Shown piece by piece: positions 22,474 through 31,034 of a stretch of 64,000 bases of DNA. The DNA is taken from assembly GCF_019091085.1 (NCBI RefSeq), contig NZ_JAGXJY010000020.1, positions 32,108 through 96,107 of the forward strand. Direction: 5' to 3'. Positions within the stretch are counted from its first letter, which is position 1; each line of letters starts with the position of its first letter. The DNA is from Mesorhizobium sp. GbtcB19 (lineage in GTDB: Bacteria > Pseudomonadota > Alphaproteobacteria > Rhizobiales > Rhizobiaceae). Under the pieces are notes generated by a model. That model did not search any database. It saw only the letters and a program-made list of their open reading frames with translations, and was not told the DNA's origin. A program made the translations under genes and the position numbers.

Positions 22474-23013
22474 ATGACTGGAACGACAACAGCGGGGACC
22501 CGCCTCTGGACCCCGGACGGTTTTCGCGAGGATGAGTGGACGCATGCCGAAAGCGCCGAGGCGCTTGCCGGCAATGGCCGCTTCATCCTGCCGCTGCAGG
22601 CCTTTCTCGGGCTTGAGGAGCAGACGCGCAAGTCGGCGCGCGAACGCATCGGTGTGCTGCTGCAGCCGGGCGACGAGCTCGACAAGATAACCGGCCTGCT
22701 CGACCAGCTGTCGCTGGTGGCCCTGGCCTTCCCGGCCTTCAATGATGGCCGCTCGTTTTCCAAGGGCGAATTGCTGCGGGCCCGGCATCATTTCAAGGGT
22801 CCGGTGCGCGCCACCGGCCAGGTGCTGGTCGACCAGCTGCCGCATATGCTGCGCCTCGGCTTCGACGAGTTCGAGGTCTCCAATCCGGTGCTGTTGAAGC
22901 GCCTGGAGGAAGGCCGCACCGGCGGCCTGCCGGTCTATTATCAGCCGGCCGTGGAGCCGGAGCCCAAGGGCCCGAAATATTCCTGGCGGCGCAAACGCGC
23001 TGGATCAGAATGA
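22474..23013 (+). CDS. DUF934 protein, sulfite reductase accessory
   Basis: A 179-residue protein with the DUF934 signature region RARHHFKGPVRATGQVLVDQ and a following GFDEFEV. This family goes with cysH-cysI in Proteobacteria and is annotated as a putative sulfite reductase subunit; direct evidence is lacking. The ATG at 22474 is preferred to a TTG 12 bp earlier. It lies 168 bp after cysH, across a palindromic element. Its last codons are part of another palindrome (23000-23041). Confidence 0.88.
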   Translation: MTGTTTAGTRLWTPDGFREDEWTHAESAEALAGNGRFILPLQAFLGLEEQTRKSARERIGVLLQPGDELDKITGLLDQLSLVALAFPAFNDGRSFSKGELLRARHHFKGPVRATGQVLVDQLPHMLRLGFDEFEVSNPVLLKRLEEGRTGGLPVYYQPAVEPEPKGPKYSWRRKRAGSE

Positions 23014-23041
23014 TGTTCGGTTGAACGTCATCCTGATCCAG
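23000..23041. repeat. inverted repeat overlapping the end of the DUF934 gene
   Basis: Arms ctggatcagaatgatgttc (23000-23018) and gaacgtcatcctgatccag (23023-23041) match at 17 of 19 positions. It may end the cys transcript, although it has no T-run. Confidence 0.7.
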
Positions 23042-23052
23042 TCCTTTGTTGG

Positions 23053-23091
23053 AGCATGATCTTATCCGAACCTTCGGTTCGGGATCATGCT
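23053..23091. repeat. second palindrome after the cys cluster
   Basis: Outer arms agcatgatc (23053-23061) and gatcatgct (23083-23091) enclose an inner hairpin ccgaa-ccttc-ggttcgg. The agagcatgat ends resemble the dispersed repeat at 1679-1723, but the cacactttt core is absent. Confidence 0.65.
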
Positions 23092-23176
23092 CTGACTGAC
23101 GCAGCGGCATCTTTACAATCTTCGCGACTGAGCCTTCTCTGACGGCACGGACGGAAATATCCGCCGGGAGGGAACC

Positions 23177-24784
23177 ATGCGCTACGACTATGTCATCGCC
23201 GGCGGCGGCTCCGCCGGCTCGACGCTTGCCGCCAGGCTTTCAGAAGACCCATCGAAGACGGTTTGCCTGCTCGAAGCGGGCGGCGCCGGCAAGGACCTCT
23301 TGATCCGCGCGCCGGCCGGCATCATCGCGCTGCTGCCGGGCCGGCCGAAGATCAACAACTGGGGCTTCCAGACCGTGCCGCAGGAAGGCCTGAACGGCCG
23401 CAGGGGCTACCAGCCGCGCGGCAAGGCTTTGGGCGGTTCCAGCGCCATCAACGCCATGCTCTACACGCGGGGCAACCGCCGCGACTATGACGAATGGGCC
23501 GATCTCGGCTGCGACGGCTGGTCCTGGGAGGAGGTGCTGCCTTATTTCCGGCGCGCCGAGGGCAACCAGCGCGGCACCGATGCGCTGCATGGCGGCGAGG
23601 GGCCGCTCAGGGTCTGTGAGCAGCAGGAGCCGCGCCCGATCTCCAGGGCCTTCGTCGAGGCCTGCGGCGAAAACCAGATCAGGCTGAACGACGATTTCAA
23701 CGGGCCGGAACAGGAAGGGGCGGGGCTCTATCAGGTGACGCAGTTCTGGGGCGAGCGCCGCAACGGCGAGCGCTGCTCGGCGGCCGCCGCCTATCTGCAT
23801 CCGGCGATGGACAGGCCGAACCTCACCGTGGTCACCGGCGCGCATGCGACCGGCGTCGTGCTCAACGGCAAGCGCGCCACGGGCGTGCGCTATCGCACCG
23901 GCAAGAGCGAAGCTGTGGCGGAGGCCCGGCGCGAGGTCATTCTCTGCGGCGGGGCGTTCGGCTCGCCGCAGTTGCTTCTGCTCTCCGGCATCGGTCCGGC
24001 GGTAGAGCTCGCGGCGCATGGCATTCCGCTCGTCCACGAATTGCCCGGCGTCGGCAGGAACCTGCAGGACCATCTCGATTTCATCCTCGCCTGGAAGTCC
24101 AGGCAGACGGATCTGATGGGCATCGGCCTCACCGGCATGCCGGGCCTGATCAGGCATATGCTGCGCTGGCGCAAGGACGGCAGCGGCATGATCGCAACGC
24201 CCTATGCCGAGGGCGGCGCCTTCCTCAAATCCAACCCGGCGATCGAGCGACCCGACCTGCAACTGCATTTCTGCATCGCCATCGTCGACGACCATGGCCG
24301 CAAGCTGCATATGGGCTATGGTTTCTCCTGCCATGTCTGCGTGCTGAGGCCGCATTCGCGCGGCGAGGTGGGGTTGAACAGCGCCGATCCGCTGGCGCCG
24401 CCGCGTATCGATCCGAGGTTCCTCGAGGACGAGCGCGATGGCGACCTTCTCCTCAAGGGCGTGCGGATGATGCGTGGCATATTGGAGGCGCCGGCGTTGG
24501 CGAAATATCGCGCCAGGGAAATCTACACCGCCGGCGCGTCCAGCGATGCCGAGCTGATGGCGCATATCAGGGCGCGGGCCGACACGATCTACCACCCGGC
24601 CGGCACCTGCAAGATGGGCGTCGACGACATGGCCGTGGTCGATCCGAAGCTCAGGGTTTACGGGCTGGAGGGGTTGCGCGTGGTCGATGCGTCGGTGATG
24701 CCGACCCTGATCGGCGGCAACACCAATGCGCCGACGATCATGATCGCCGAGAAGGCTGCGGACATGATCCGGGCAGCGGCCTGA
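23177..24784 (+). CDS. GMC family FAD-dependent oxidoreductase (choline/alcohol dehydrogenase-like)
   Basis: A 535-residue protein of the glucose-methanol-choline family. It opens with YDYVIAGGGSAGSTLAARL, the FAD-binding loop; GKALGGSSAINAMLYTRG is GMC signature 1, and GSPQLLLLSGIGP is signature 2. The catalytic His lies in the C-terminal YHPAGTCKMG. It oxidises an alcohol to an aldehyde, but the substrate cannot be assigned; no betaine aldehyde dehydrogenase is next to it, so true BetA is unlikely. The start has a gggaggg SD. Confidence 0.9.
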   Translation: MRYDYVIAGGGSAGSTLAARLSEDPSKTVCLLEAGGAGKDLLIRAPAGIIALLPGRPKINNWGFQTVPQEGLNGRRGYQPRGKALGGSSAINAMLYTRGNRRDYDEWADLGCDGWSWEEVLPYFRRAEGNQRGTDALHGGEGPLRVCEQQEPRPISRAFVEACGENQIRLNDDFNGPEQEGAGLYQVTQFWGERRNGERCSAAAAYLHPAMDRPNLTVVTGAHATGVVLNGKRATGVRYRTGKSEAVAEARREVILCGGAFGSPQLLLLSGIGPAVELAAHGIPLVHELPGVGRNLQDHLDFILAWKSRQTDLMGIGLTGMPGLIRHMLRWRKDGSGMIATPYAEGGAFLKSNPAIERPDLQLHFCIAIVDDHGRKLHMGYGFSCHVCVLRPHSRGEVGLNSADPLAPPRIDPRFLEDERDGDLLLKGVRMMRGILEAPALAKYRAREIYTAGASSDAELMAHIRARADTIYHPAGTCKMGVDDMAVVDPKLRVYGLEGLRVVDASVMPTLIGGNTNAPTIMIAEKAADMIRAAA

Positions 24785-24794
24785 TTGCTGATAT

Positions 24795-24805
24795 TGGTCG
24801 GACCA
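24795..24805. promoter_or_regulatory. GntR/FadR-like operator half of a pair
   Basis: TGGTCGGACCA, matching the TGGTNNNACCA palindrome of FadR-subfamily GntR regulators. A second copy lies 77 bp downstream. Confidence 0.55.
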
Positions 24806-24871
24806 GCTCTTGTCGATCGAAGCCGTCGCGGCATTGGCAGGGTTGGATTGGCACGCGAGATCGAATCCATC

Positions 24872-24882
24872 TGGTCAGACCA
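24872..24882. promoter_or_regulatory. GntR/FadR-like operator, second copy
   Basis: TGGTCAGACCA, differing from the site at 24795 only at the central base. It lies 99 bp before the DJ-1/PfpI gene. The spacing of 77 bp would allow looping. No GntR gene is in the window. Confidence 0.6.
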
Positions 24883-24980
24883 ATTTTGCGATTTGCGCTT
24901 CCCCTTTAGCCATCCTGCCCTTAGGATAGGGCTATTATTTCGCACCTCGAAATAAATGGCCGGCAAAGGGAGGAAAGGGC

Positions 24981-25601
24981 ATGGCAGGCAAAAAGATATT
25001 GATGCTCGTTGGAGAGTTCAGCGAGGAATACGAGATTTTCGTCTTTGAACAGGCCATGCATGCGGTGGGTCACACCGTCCATGTCGTCTGCCCGGACAAG
25101 AAGGCCGGCGACGTGCTCAAGACCTCATTGCACGACTTCGAAGGCCATCAGACCTATACGGAAAAGCTCGGCCACGACTACATCCTCAACAAGACCTTTG
25201 GAGAGGTGAATCCGGCCGAATACGATGCGGTTTATGCCGCGGGCGGGCGCGGACCGGAATATATCCGCATCGACAAGCGCGTGCAGGCGCTGGTCAGGCA
25301 TTTCCACGAGGTCGGCAAGCCGATCTTCACCATCTGCCATGGTGTGCAGATCCTGATCGCGGTCGATGGCGTGGTGCGCGGCAGGCAAGTGGCGGCGCTG
25401 CATTATTGCGAGCCGGAAGTGACGCTTGCCGGCGGCATCTATATCGATGTCGCGCCGACTGGCGCGCATGTCGACGGCAATCTCGTTTCGGCCAAGGGCT
25501 GGCCGGGCCTTGCCGCCTTCATGCGGGAATGCCTGAAGGTGCTCGGCACCGAAATCCGCCACGGCGAAGCGCTGATGCGTGACGACAGAAAGGCGGCCTA
25601 A
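24981..25601 (+). CDS. DJ-1/PfpI family protein
   Basis: A 206-residue DJ-1/PfpI fold protein. The nucleophile elbow is ICHG with C119 and H120, and the conserved acidic residue is in the GEFSEEYE segment. Members include glyoxalase III/deglycases, amidases and isonitrile hydratase-like enzymes; which applies here is open. The gene follows a pair of GntR-like operators, which suggests induction by a metabolite. The SD is ggaaaggg 6 bp before ATG. Confidence 0.85.
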   Translation: MAGKKILMLVGEFSEEYEIFVFEQAMHAVGHTVHVVCPDKKAGDVLKTSLHDFEGHQTYTEKLGHDYILNKTFGEVNPAEYDAVYAAGGRGPEYIRIDKRVQALVRHFHEVGKPIFTICHGVQILIAVDGVVRGRQVAALHYCEPEVTLAGGIYIDVAPTGAHVDGNLVSAKGWPGLAAFMRECLKVLGTEIRHGEALMRDDRKAA

Positions 25602-25623
25602 AGTCTTCAAATGCGGCGCGCGG

Positions 25624-25824
25624 CTATTGACGCCGCTCGCCGCCCGTTTTCTTGGCATCGGCGCCGTCGAGGCGATCGAGCAGGTCGCTCAGCCGCTCCG
25701 GCATCTCCTTTTCCAGGCGAAATGCCGGCAATGTGCGCAGGAAGCGCTTGGTCGCTTCGCTGCCTGCCTGCCGCCTGATATCGTTGGCGAGTTCGGCGCG
25801 CTTGTTGCCGTTGTTGCCGTTCAT
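25624..25824 (-). CDS. small hypothetical protein
   Basis: A 66-residue, strongly charged, soluble protein (NGNNGNKRAELANDIRRQAG near the start, helical middle, RLSDLLDRLD). It is convergent with the DJ-1/PfpI gene. The SD before the ATG at 25824 is weak. The amphipathic helix pattern and codon use look coding, but I do not recognise the family. Confidence 0.55.
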   Translation of the reverse strand: MNGNNGNKRAELANDIRRQAGSEATKRFLRTLPAFRLEKEMPERLSDLLDRLDGADAKKTGGERRQ

Positions 25825-26039
25825 CGTCCCAAAATCCTGTACTGGCTTCGAAACTCCTGCAGCCGTCTATGGTTCCCGCGCGGGCATTCGAGAGCAAGCA
25901 AAGCTGCGTGATACGGTAAAATTTGAATTAATTTGGAACGATAGTCGGCATCCGGCAGCTGCGCTTGCCCCTTGATTTTTGGCCTCCAAACCTCGATATC
26001 GGGCGCAAATCCAGACCAATGCGAATGACGGGAAACGCG

Positions 26040-26672
26040 ATGAGCGACCAGGCAAAAGACGAACGCATGCCCGAAGATATGGAAGCCACCCAGGCTTCCG
26101 GCGAACGCGCCGAAGGCGGCGTCGACGGCGACTATGAAGCGCTTGTGCGGCTGCTGAAGGAAAATGAGGAACTGAAGGACCGGGCGCTGCGCGTCGCGGC
26201 CGAAATGGAGAATTTGCGGCGGCGCACCGCGCGCGACGTGCAGGACGCCCGCGCCTATGCGGTCGCCAATTTCGCGCGCGACATGCTGTCGGTGTCCGAC
26301 AATCTGCGCCGGGCGCTGGACGCGATCCCGGCCGAGGCGAAGGCCGCCGGCGACGCCGGCTTCAAGTCGCTGATCGAAGGCGTCGATCTCACCGAGCGCG
26401 CCATGCTGTCGGCGCTGGAACGCCATGGCGTGAAGAAACTCGCGCCCGAAGGCGAGAAGTTCGATCCGAATTTCCACCAGGCGATGTTCGAAGTGCCCAA
26501 TCCGGAGGTTCCGGCCGGCACCGTCGTCCAGGTGGTGCAACCGGGCTATTCGATCGGCGAGCGCGTGCTGCGGCCGGCGATGGTCGGCGTCGCCAAGGGT
26601 GGCCCGAAGGCGGCCGCCGAGGCGAAGGTCGAGCCGGGCCCGGTGAACGAGCAGGCCGAGAAGGATGCGTGA
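26040..26672 (+). CDS. grpE: GrpE nucleotide exchange factor
   Basis: A 210-residue GrpE: acidic N-terminus, long coiled coil with EMENLRRRTARDVQDA, and a C-terminal beta domain (FDPNFHQAMFEVP, VVQPGYSIGERVLRPAMVGVA). It releases ADP from DnaK in the heat-shock folding cycle. The ATG at 26040 has gggaaa upstream; an ATG 21 bp earlier is possible. dnaK and hrcA are not adjacent in this window. Confidence 0.95.
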   Translation: MSDQAKDERMPEDMEATQASGERAEGGVDGDYEALVRLLKENEELKDRALRVAAEMENLRRRTARDVQDARAYAVANFARDMLSVSDNLRRALDAIPAEAKAAGDAGFKSLIEGVDLTERAMLSALERHGVKKLAPEGEKFDPNFHQAMFEVPNPEVPAGTVVQVVQPGYSIGERVLRPAMVGVAKGGPKAAAEAKVEPGPVNEQAEKDA

Positions 26673-26675
26673 TTA

Positions 26676-26748
26676 AGGGAATGGGCAGTAGGCAGTAGGC
26701 GGTACAATTCGACGGCTTCGTGCTATTTTGACCTACTGCCTATTCCCT
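26676..26748. repeat. inverted repeat after grpE
   Basis: Arms 26676-26692 and 26732-26748 (agggaatgggcagtagg and its complement with one mismatch) enclose 39 bp. The motif cctactgcct recurs at 26753. It may serve as the grpE terminator. Confidence 0.65.
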
Positions 26749-26768
26749 AATTCCTACTGCCTCATTCC

Positions 26769-27401
26769 ATGAATCCCATCGCGTTGCTCGACTATGCCGG
26801 CGTCGCCGTCTTCGCGGCGACGGGCGCGCTTGCCGCATCGCGCAAAGAGCTCGACATTATCGGCTTCCTGTTCCTGGCCAGCGTCACAGGCATCGGTGGC
26901 GGGACGCTGCGCGACGTCATCCTCAACCTGCCGGTGTTCTGGGTCGCCAACAGCGGTTATGTGCTGATCTGCTCTCTCGTCGCCGTGCTGGTCTTCTTCA
27001 GCGCCCACCGCTTCGAATCCCGCTACAAGCTGCTGCTCTGGCTCGACGCCATCGGGCTTGCCGCGTTCTCCGTGATGGGCGCGGCCAAGGGGCTGGCGAT
27101 CACCGGCTCGCCTGTCGTGTCGGTCATCATGGGCGTGCTGACGGCAACCTTCGGCGGCATTTTACGCGACCTGCTTGCCGGCGAGCCCTCGGTGCTGCTC
27201 AGGCCCGAAATCTACGTCACGGCCGCGCTTGCCGGCGCCACCATCTTCACCCTTGGCGATCTTGCCGGCCTGCCGGCGCTGGCGTCCAGCCTGCTCGGGT
27301 TTGCGGGGGCATTCGCGGTGCGTGGCGGCGCGCTTAAATTCGGCTGGTCGTTTCCGGCCTATAAGAGCCGGCCGGGGCGAAGGCCGGAAGATATTCCGTG
27401 A
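26769..27401 (+). CDS. TRIC-type cation channel / UPF0126 membrane protein
   Basis: A 210-residue membrane protein of about seven helices built from two UPF0126 repeats. Each repeat keeps the kinked GG-x-LRD signature (GIGGGTLRDV and FGGILRDLL). Prokaryotic members are trimeric cation (K+) channels like eukaryotic TRIC. Physiological role in bacteria is unclear. The start follows a palindromic element. Confidence 0.88.
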   Translation: MNPIALLDYAGVAVFAATGALAASRKELDIIGFLFLASVTGIGGGTLRDVILNLPVFWVANSGYVLICSLVAVLVFFSAHRFESRYKLLLWLDAIGLAAFSVMGAAKGLAITGSPVVSVIMGVLTATFGGILRDLLAGEPSVLLRPEIYVTAALAGATIFTLGDLAGLPALASSLLGFAGAFAVRGGALKFGWSFPAYKSRPGRRPEDIP

Positions 27402-27409
27402 GGAGATAG

Positions 27410-27484
27410 TGGTGAATAGTGAATGGCCAATAGGTAGCAGGGCTGCAGCCCTCAACCATTCACCATTTACTATTCACCGTTCAC
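27410..27484. repeat. inverted repeat between convergent genes
   Basis: Near-complementary arms (ggtgaatagtgaatgg on the left, ccattcaccatttactattcacc on the right) with an inner palindrome agggctgcagccct. It lies between the ends of the TRIC-like gene and olsB and probably terminates both. Confidence 0.6.
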
Positions 27485-28372
27485 CTATGCCGCGAAGCGC
27501 TGGCCCTCGCCGCCATAGTAGTTGACGTAGCGGGCGCCGATCTCCTTGACGGGCATGACGACGAAGACGTCGACGGTGGAGAATTCGTGGTCGATGACGC
27601 AGCCGTCGCCGATGCGGGCGCCGACGCGCAGGTAGCCCTTGACCAGCGGCGGCATGGCGGCGATCGCCGCCTTGGTGTTCACCGCCTCGATCGGCATCAG
27701 GTCCATGGAGCAGTAGCGTCCCGGAACCGCGCGGACATCCCAGGCGGAGTCGGTGCGGCAATGATGGGCGAGATAGGTCAGCGCCTCGGCATGCGCCGCC
27801 GGCACGATACCGTGGAAGGAGGCGCAGCCGGTCATCACGCCGATGTTGTAATGATTGATGTAGGCCCAGATGCCCTGCCACAGCGCCTCAATCGTGCGCT
27901 TGGAACGGTATTCCTTGAGAACACAGGACCGGCCGAGCTCGAGGAAGCGCTGGCCGGGATGCCGCGCGACAAGCTTGGTCAGCTCGAACTCGCCCTCGGA
28001 ATAGAAGCCGCCGGCCGCCGTGGCGATCTCCTGCCGCAGCAAGCGGTAGGTGCCGACGATGCGGCGGTGCTCAGGGCCGGGAAGGGACGTGTCGAACACG
28101 AGAAGGTGATCGCAGAGCGGATCGAAACGGTCGGCGTCGCGCCGATCCTGCGCCTGGAAGAGGTCCTTGCGCGCGCCAAGCTCGTCATAGAATACCCGAT
28201 AGCGGACTTCCTGGGCGGCAGCGATCTCAGCCTCGTTGCGGGCGAGCCGCACTTCGAGGTTGCCGATACGGCCCAGCGGAGCACCGCTTGCGACGGCGTC
28301 GGCTGTACGGGCGGCGAGCAGGGCGCCGCCGGCATTCGGCCGAGTGTCACATTCAGGCATGACTGTATGCAC
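27485..28372 (-). CDS. olsB: L-ornithine N-alpha-acyltransferase (ornithine lipid synthesis)
   Basis: A 295-residue GNAT-type acyltransferase, the same length as Sinorhizobium OlsB (296). It transfers a 3-hydroxyacyl group from ACP to ornithine, making lyso-ornithine lipid at the inner membrane. Characteristic stretches are VRYRVFYDELGA near residue 60, LELGRSCVLKEYRSKR and GCASFHG. The GTG at 28372 is chosen because gaaggag sits 8 bp before it; an ATG at 28360 has no SD. olsA, usually next in Sinorhizobium, is absent here. An upstream Pho box suggests phosphate control. Confidence 0.92.
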   Translation of the reverse strand: MHTVMPECDTRPNAGGALLAARTADAVASGAPLGRIGNLEVRLARNEAEIAAAQEVRYRVFYDELGARKDLFQAQDRRDADRFDPLCDHLLVFDTSLPGPEHRRIVGTYRLLRQEIATAAGGFYSEGEFELTKLVARHPGQRFLELGRSCVLKEYRSKRTIEALWQGIWAYINHYNIGVMTGCASFHGIVPAAHAEALTYLAHHCRTDSAWDVRAVPGRYCSMDLMPIEAVNTKAAIAAMPPLVKGYLRVGARIGDGCVIDHEFSTVDVFVVMPVKEIGARYVNYYGGEGQRFAA

Positions 28373-28423
28373 GAGTGATTCTCCTTCGAGCCATCCCTCT
28401 TGGCACGGGGATACGGTGTAGGT

Positions 28424-28441
28424 GCAACAGGATTGTGACAG
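28424..28441 (-). promoter_or_regulatory. Pho box (PhoB site) upstream of olsB
   Basis: On the minus strand: CTGTCAC-AATC-CTGTTGC, 11 of 14 informative positions of the rhizobial Pho box (CTGTCAT-N4-CTGTCAT), 51 bp before the olsB GTG. Ornithine lipids replace phospholipids under phosphate starvation in rhizobia, under PhoB control, so site and gene agree. Confidence 0.65.
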
Positions 28442-28555
28442 TACCGTGATACGGCGTGGCGGGCAATACTTTGTCGGCTGGCCAATACCCTCAACCGGCT
28501 ATCTTGTGATCGCAAAAGCCAAGCGGCCCAAGGCTTTCAAGGGTTAAAAATTTCC

Positions 28556-30835
28556 TCAGGCGGCAACCTGGCCCTCGACCGCCTGGACGAGCTGGTCGGG
28601 ATCGAGCGGCTTGGTCACGAAGCCGCTGGCGCCGTGAGCGAGCACGGCATGCCGGGTCTTTTCCTGGCTGTCGGCCGAAAGCACCATGATCGGGATCGGC
28701 GGCATGGCCAAGGACTCCTCATGGCGACGGATGGCGGCGATCGCATCCAGACCGTCCATGACAGGCATATGCAGGTCCATCAGCACCACATCGAAGCGGA
28801 ATTTGAGGCCGGCATCGGTGACGGCATCGACCGCGGCCTTGCCGTTGCCGACGATCTTGACGCGATGCCCCGCCTTGAGCAGCGTAGCGCGCGCCAGCAT
28901 GGCGTTGATGTCGTTGTCCTCGGCAATCAGCACAGACAGGCCCTGATCGCGCCTGCGCGCCGAAGCGGCGCCGCGCGGCTGCGGTTGCGGCTGGGCGAGC
29001 GTCGAGCCATGGCTGGTCAACAGCACGCGCAGCAAGGTTTCGCCGCGCACCGGTCTCGCCAGGAAGGTGGCGTAGCCGCCGGCGCGGAATTCGCCGAGCA
29101 TGCCGCGGTCGGTCGGCGCGATCAGGGTGATGGCTTCGCAATCGGCAAAGCCCGAGTCGCGCAGCCGCTTGAGCAGCCTGCCGTCGGCGTTTTCGAGCGC
29201 GGCGTCGATCAGGAGCACGTTGCAGCCGGCGGCGAAGGGAGCCGCCTGGCTTGGTGTCGCCGCGACCTCGACGATGCCGCCATGGGCCCTGATCGTGCGG
29301 GCGATGGCATCTGCCTCGATGGCGTTCTTCGACACGATCACCGCCCGCCGCTCGGCGAGGATGTTGTGCCGGTGCGGTGGCGGTTCGGTGGCCGCCACCG
29401 CCGGGATCTCGAGGACGAATTCGGAACCTTCGCCGAGCCGGCTCGAAACCGAGATCGTGCCGCCCATGGCCGCCACCAGCCGCTTCGAGATGGCAAGGCC
29501 GAGGCCGGCGCCGCCATGCACCCTGGTCGAGGTTCCGTCGGACTGCTCGAACTCCTCGAAGATGCGCTCCATGTCCTCTTCACGCAGCCCCGGGCCGGTG
29601 TCGGCGACGGTGAAGCAGATGCGGTCGGCGGTTTCGGTGCGGGCGCGCGCCACGGTGAGCAGCACGCCGCCAGTGTCGGTGAATTTCACCGCGTTGCCGA
29701 TGAGGTTGAGCAGCACCTGGCGCACGCGGCCGGGATCGGCGGTGATCATCTGCGGCACGTCGGGCTCGACATGGCAGCCGAGACCGATGTTCTTGGCGAA
29801 GGCCCTCGCGGCCAGGAGCTCGATGATGTTGTCGGCGATCTCGCGCAGCGACGTCGGCTGCGGCTCGGGCTCGAAGCGGCCCGCCTCGATCTTGGAATAG
29901 TCGAGCAGGTCCTCAATGAGCGCGAGCAGCGCGCTGGCCGAGGTGGAAACGGCGCCGACATAGGTGCGTTGCTCGGGCGACAGGTCGGTGTCGGCGAGCA
30001 GCTTCGCCATGCCCATGATGCCGTTCATCGGCGTGCGGATCTCATGGCTGACGGTGGCGAGGAAGCGCGACTTGGCCTGGCTCGCATATTCGGCCCGTTC
30101 GCGCGCCGTGATCAGCGAGGATTCGGCGCGCTTGCGGGCGGTGATGTCGCGGGCGATCGCGCGGTGCGAGACCGCGCCCGTGTCCTTGTCGCGCACGGAC
30201 AATTCGATCCAGGAGAACCAGCGCGGCCCGCTCGGCGTGCGGATCGCGACATCGGTCGAGCTCAGGCATTCATGATCGGAGAAGGCGGCGTCGGGCACGA
30301 TGCCGACCTCGATGCCGAGGTCCGACAGCGTCTTGCCGGCGAGATCGCGCGCGTCGACCTCGACAAGGGTGGAGAAAACGCTGTTGGCATAGACGATATG
30401 GCCGTCGCGGTCGCGATGAACGACGAGGTCGCCCAGCGCGTCAATCAGGCCCCGGAAACGTTCCTCGCTCTCCTGCATCTCCCACATGCGGTCGGCGAGG
30501 GTCTCGATCTCGGCGCGGCTGCGGGCGGCGGTCTCGTCGAGAAGCGCTGCGGTGCGCCGCTCGTCGCGCCGGTTGCGCAGATGCATCGCAAGGCCGGCAA
30601 GGGCCACGGCGGCGAGGCCGATGGTGACGATGATCGGCGCGCCGGTGAGATGCGCCAGCCCCGCCAGAACGGCGATGGCGACGATCGTCAGGAACGGCAG
30701 GCCTTCGTGGCTGGCCGCGGGCAATTCGGGGGCCAGCGGCGGGGCGACAAGCACCTGCCGCCGCGGCGCATCGAGGATGAGCCTGTCAGCGTCCGCGGCT
30801 TTGCCGCCCTGTCTGGTGTCGGAGTCCGCGACCAT
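28556..30835 (-). CDS. hybrid sensor histidine kinase (PAS-HisKA-HATPase-pseudoREC-REC)
   Basis: A 759-residue membrane-anchored hybrid kinase. Two close hydrophobic helices (about 47-88) leave almost no periplasmic loop. A short coil leads to a PAS domain (about 124-240), HisKA with H264 (VSHEIRTPMNG), HATPase (N381 in NLIGNAVKF, GLGLAIS 444-450), a divergent receiver-like domain (about 495-610, D544 present but the usual Lys replaced by Arg) and a complete receiver (D687, K742). It must sense an internal or membrane signal. No cognate regulator is near. The ATG at 30835 is used; a TTG at 30841 is less likely. Confidence 0.9.
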   Translation of the reverse strand: MVADSDTRQGGKAADADRLILDAPRRQVLVAPPLAPELPAASHEGLPFLTIVAIAVLAGLAHLTGAPIIVTIGLAAVALAGLAMHLRNRRDERRTAALLDETAARSRAEIETLADRMWEMQESEERFRGLIDALGDLVVHRDRDGHIVYANSVFSTLVEVDARDLAGKTLSDLGIEVGIVPDAAFSDHECLSSTDVAIRTPSGPRWFSWIELSVRDKDTGAVSHRAIARDITARKRAESSLITARERAEYASQAKSRFLATVSHEIRTPMNGIMGMAKLLADTDLSPEQRTYVGAVSTSASALLALIEDLLDYSKIEAGRFEPEPQPTSLREIADNIIELLAARAFAKNIGLGCHVEPDVPQMITADPGRVRQVLLNLIGNAVKFTDTGGVLLTVARARTETADRICFTVADTGPGLREEDMERIFEEFEQSDGTSTRVHGGAGLGLAISKRLVAAMGGTISVSSRLGEGSEFVLEIPAVAATEPPPHRHNILAERRAVIVSKNAIEADAIARTIRAHGGIVEVAATPSQAAPFAAGCNVLLIDAALENADGRLLKRLRDSGFADCEAITLIAPTDRGMLGEFRAGGYATFLARPVRGETLLRVLLTSHGSTLAQPQPQPRGAASARRRDQGLSVLIAEDNDINAMLARATLLKAGHRVKIVGNGKAAVDAVTDAGLKFRFDVVLMDLHMPVMDGLDAIAAIRRHEESLAMPPIPIMVLSADSQEKTRHAVLAHGASGFVTKPLDPDQLVQAVEGQVAA

Positions 30836-30930
30836 GCGCAAACCATGCCAGACAGAGATTATGGAAGGCTGGGGCGGATCGTTCGAATTTTAGCGATCTT
30901 CGCGGATTCCAGTGCTTCGGAAGGGTTGTC

Positions 30931-31032
30931 AGAGCAGTTCACCGTTTCACGGAAACGGCAAACCGCTCTGTCCTTTTGTTTCGACGCAATTCCGAACGGA
31001 AAACCGCCGCACACTTTTCCTGGAATTGCTCT
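30931..31032. repeat. full-length copy of the dispersed palindromic repeat
   Basis: About 102 bp, from agagcagttcaccgtttcac to ggaattgctct. Two palindromic blocks: one around ccgtttcacggaaacgg and one with ends caattcc/ggaattg around the core ggaaaaccgc-cacacttttcc. Nearly the same sequence occurs at 53264, 57246 and 62675. Confidence 0.85.
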
Positions 31033-31034
31033 GG

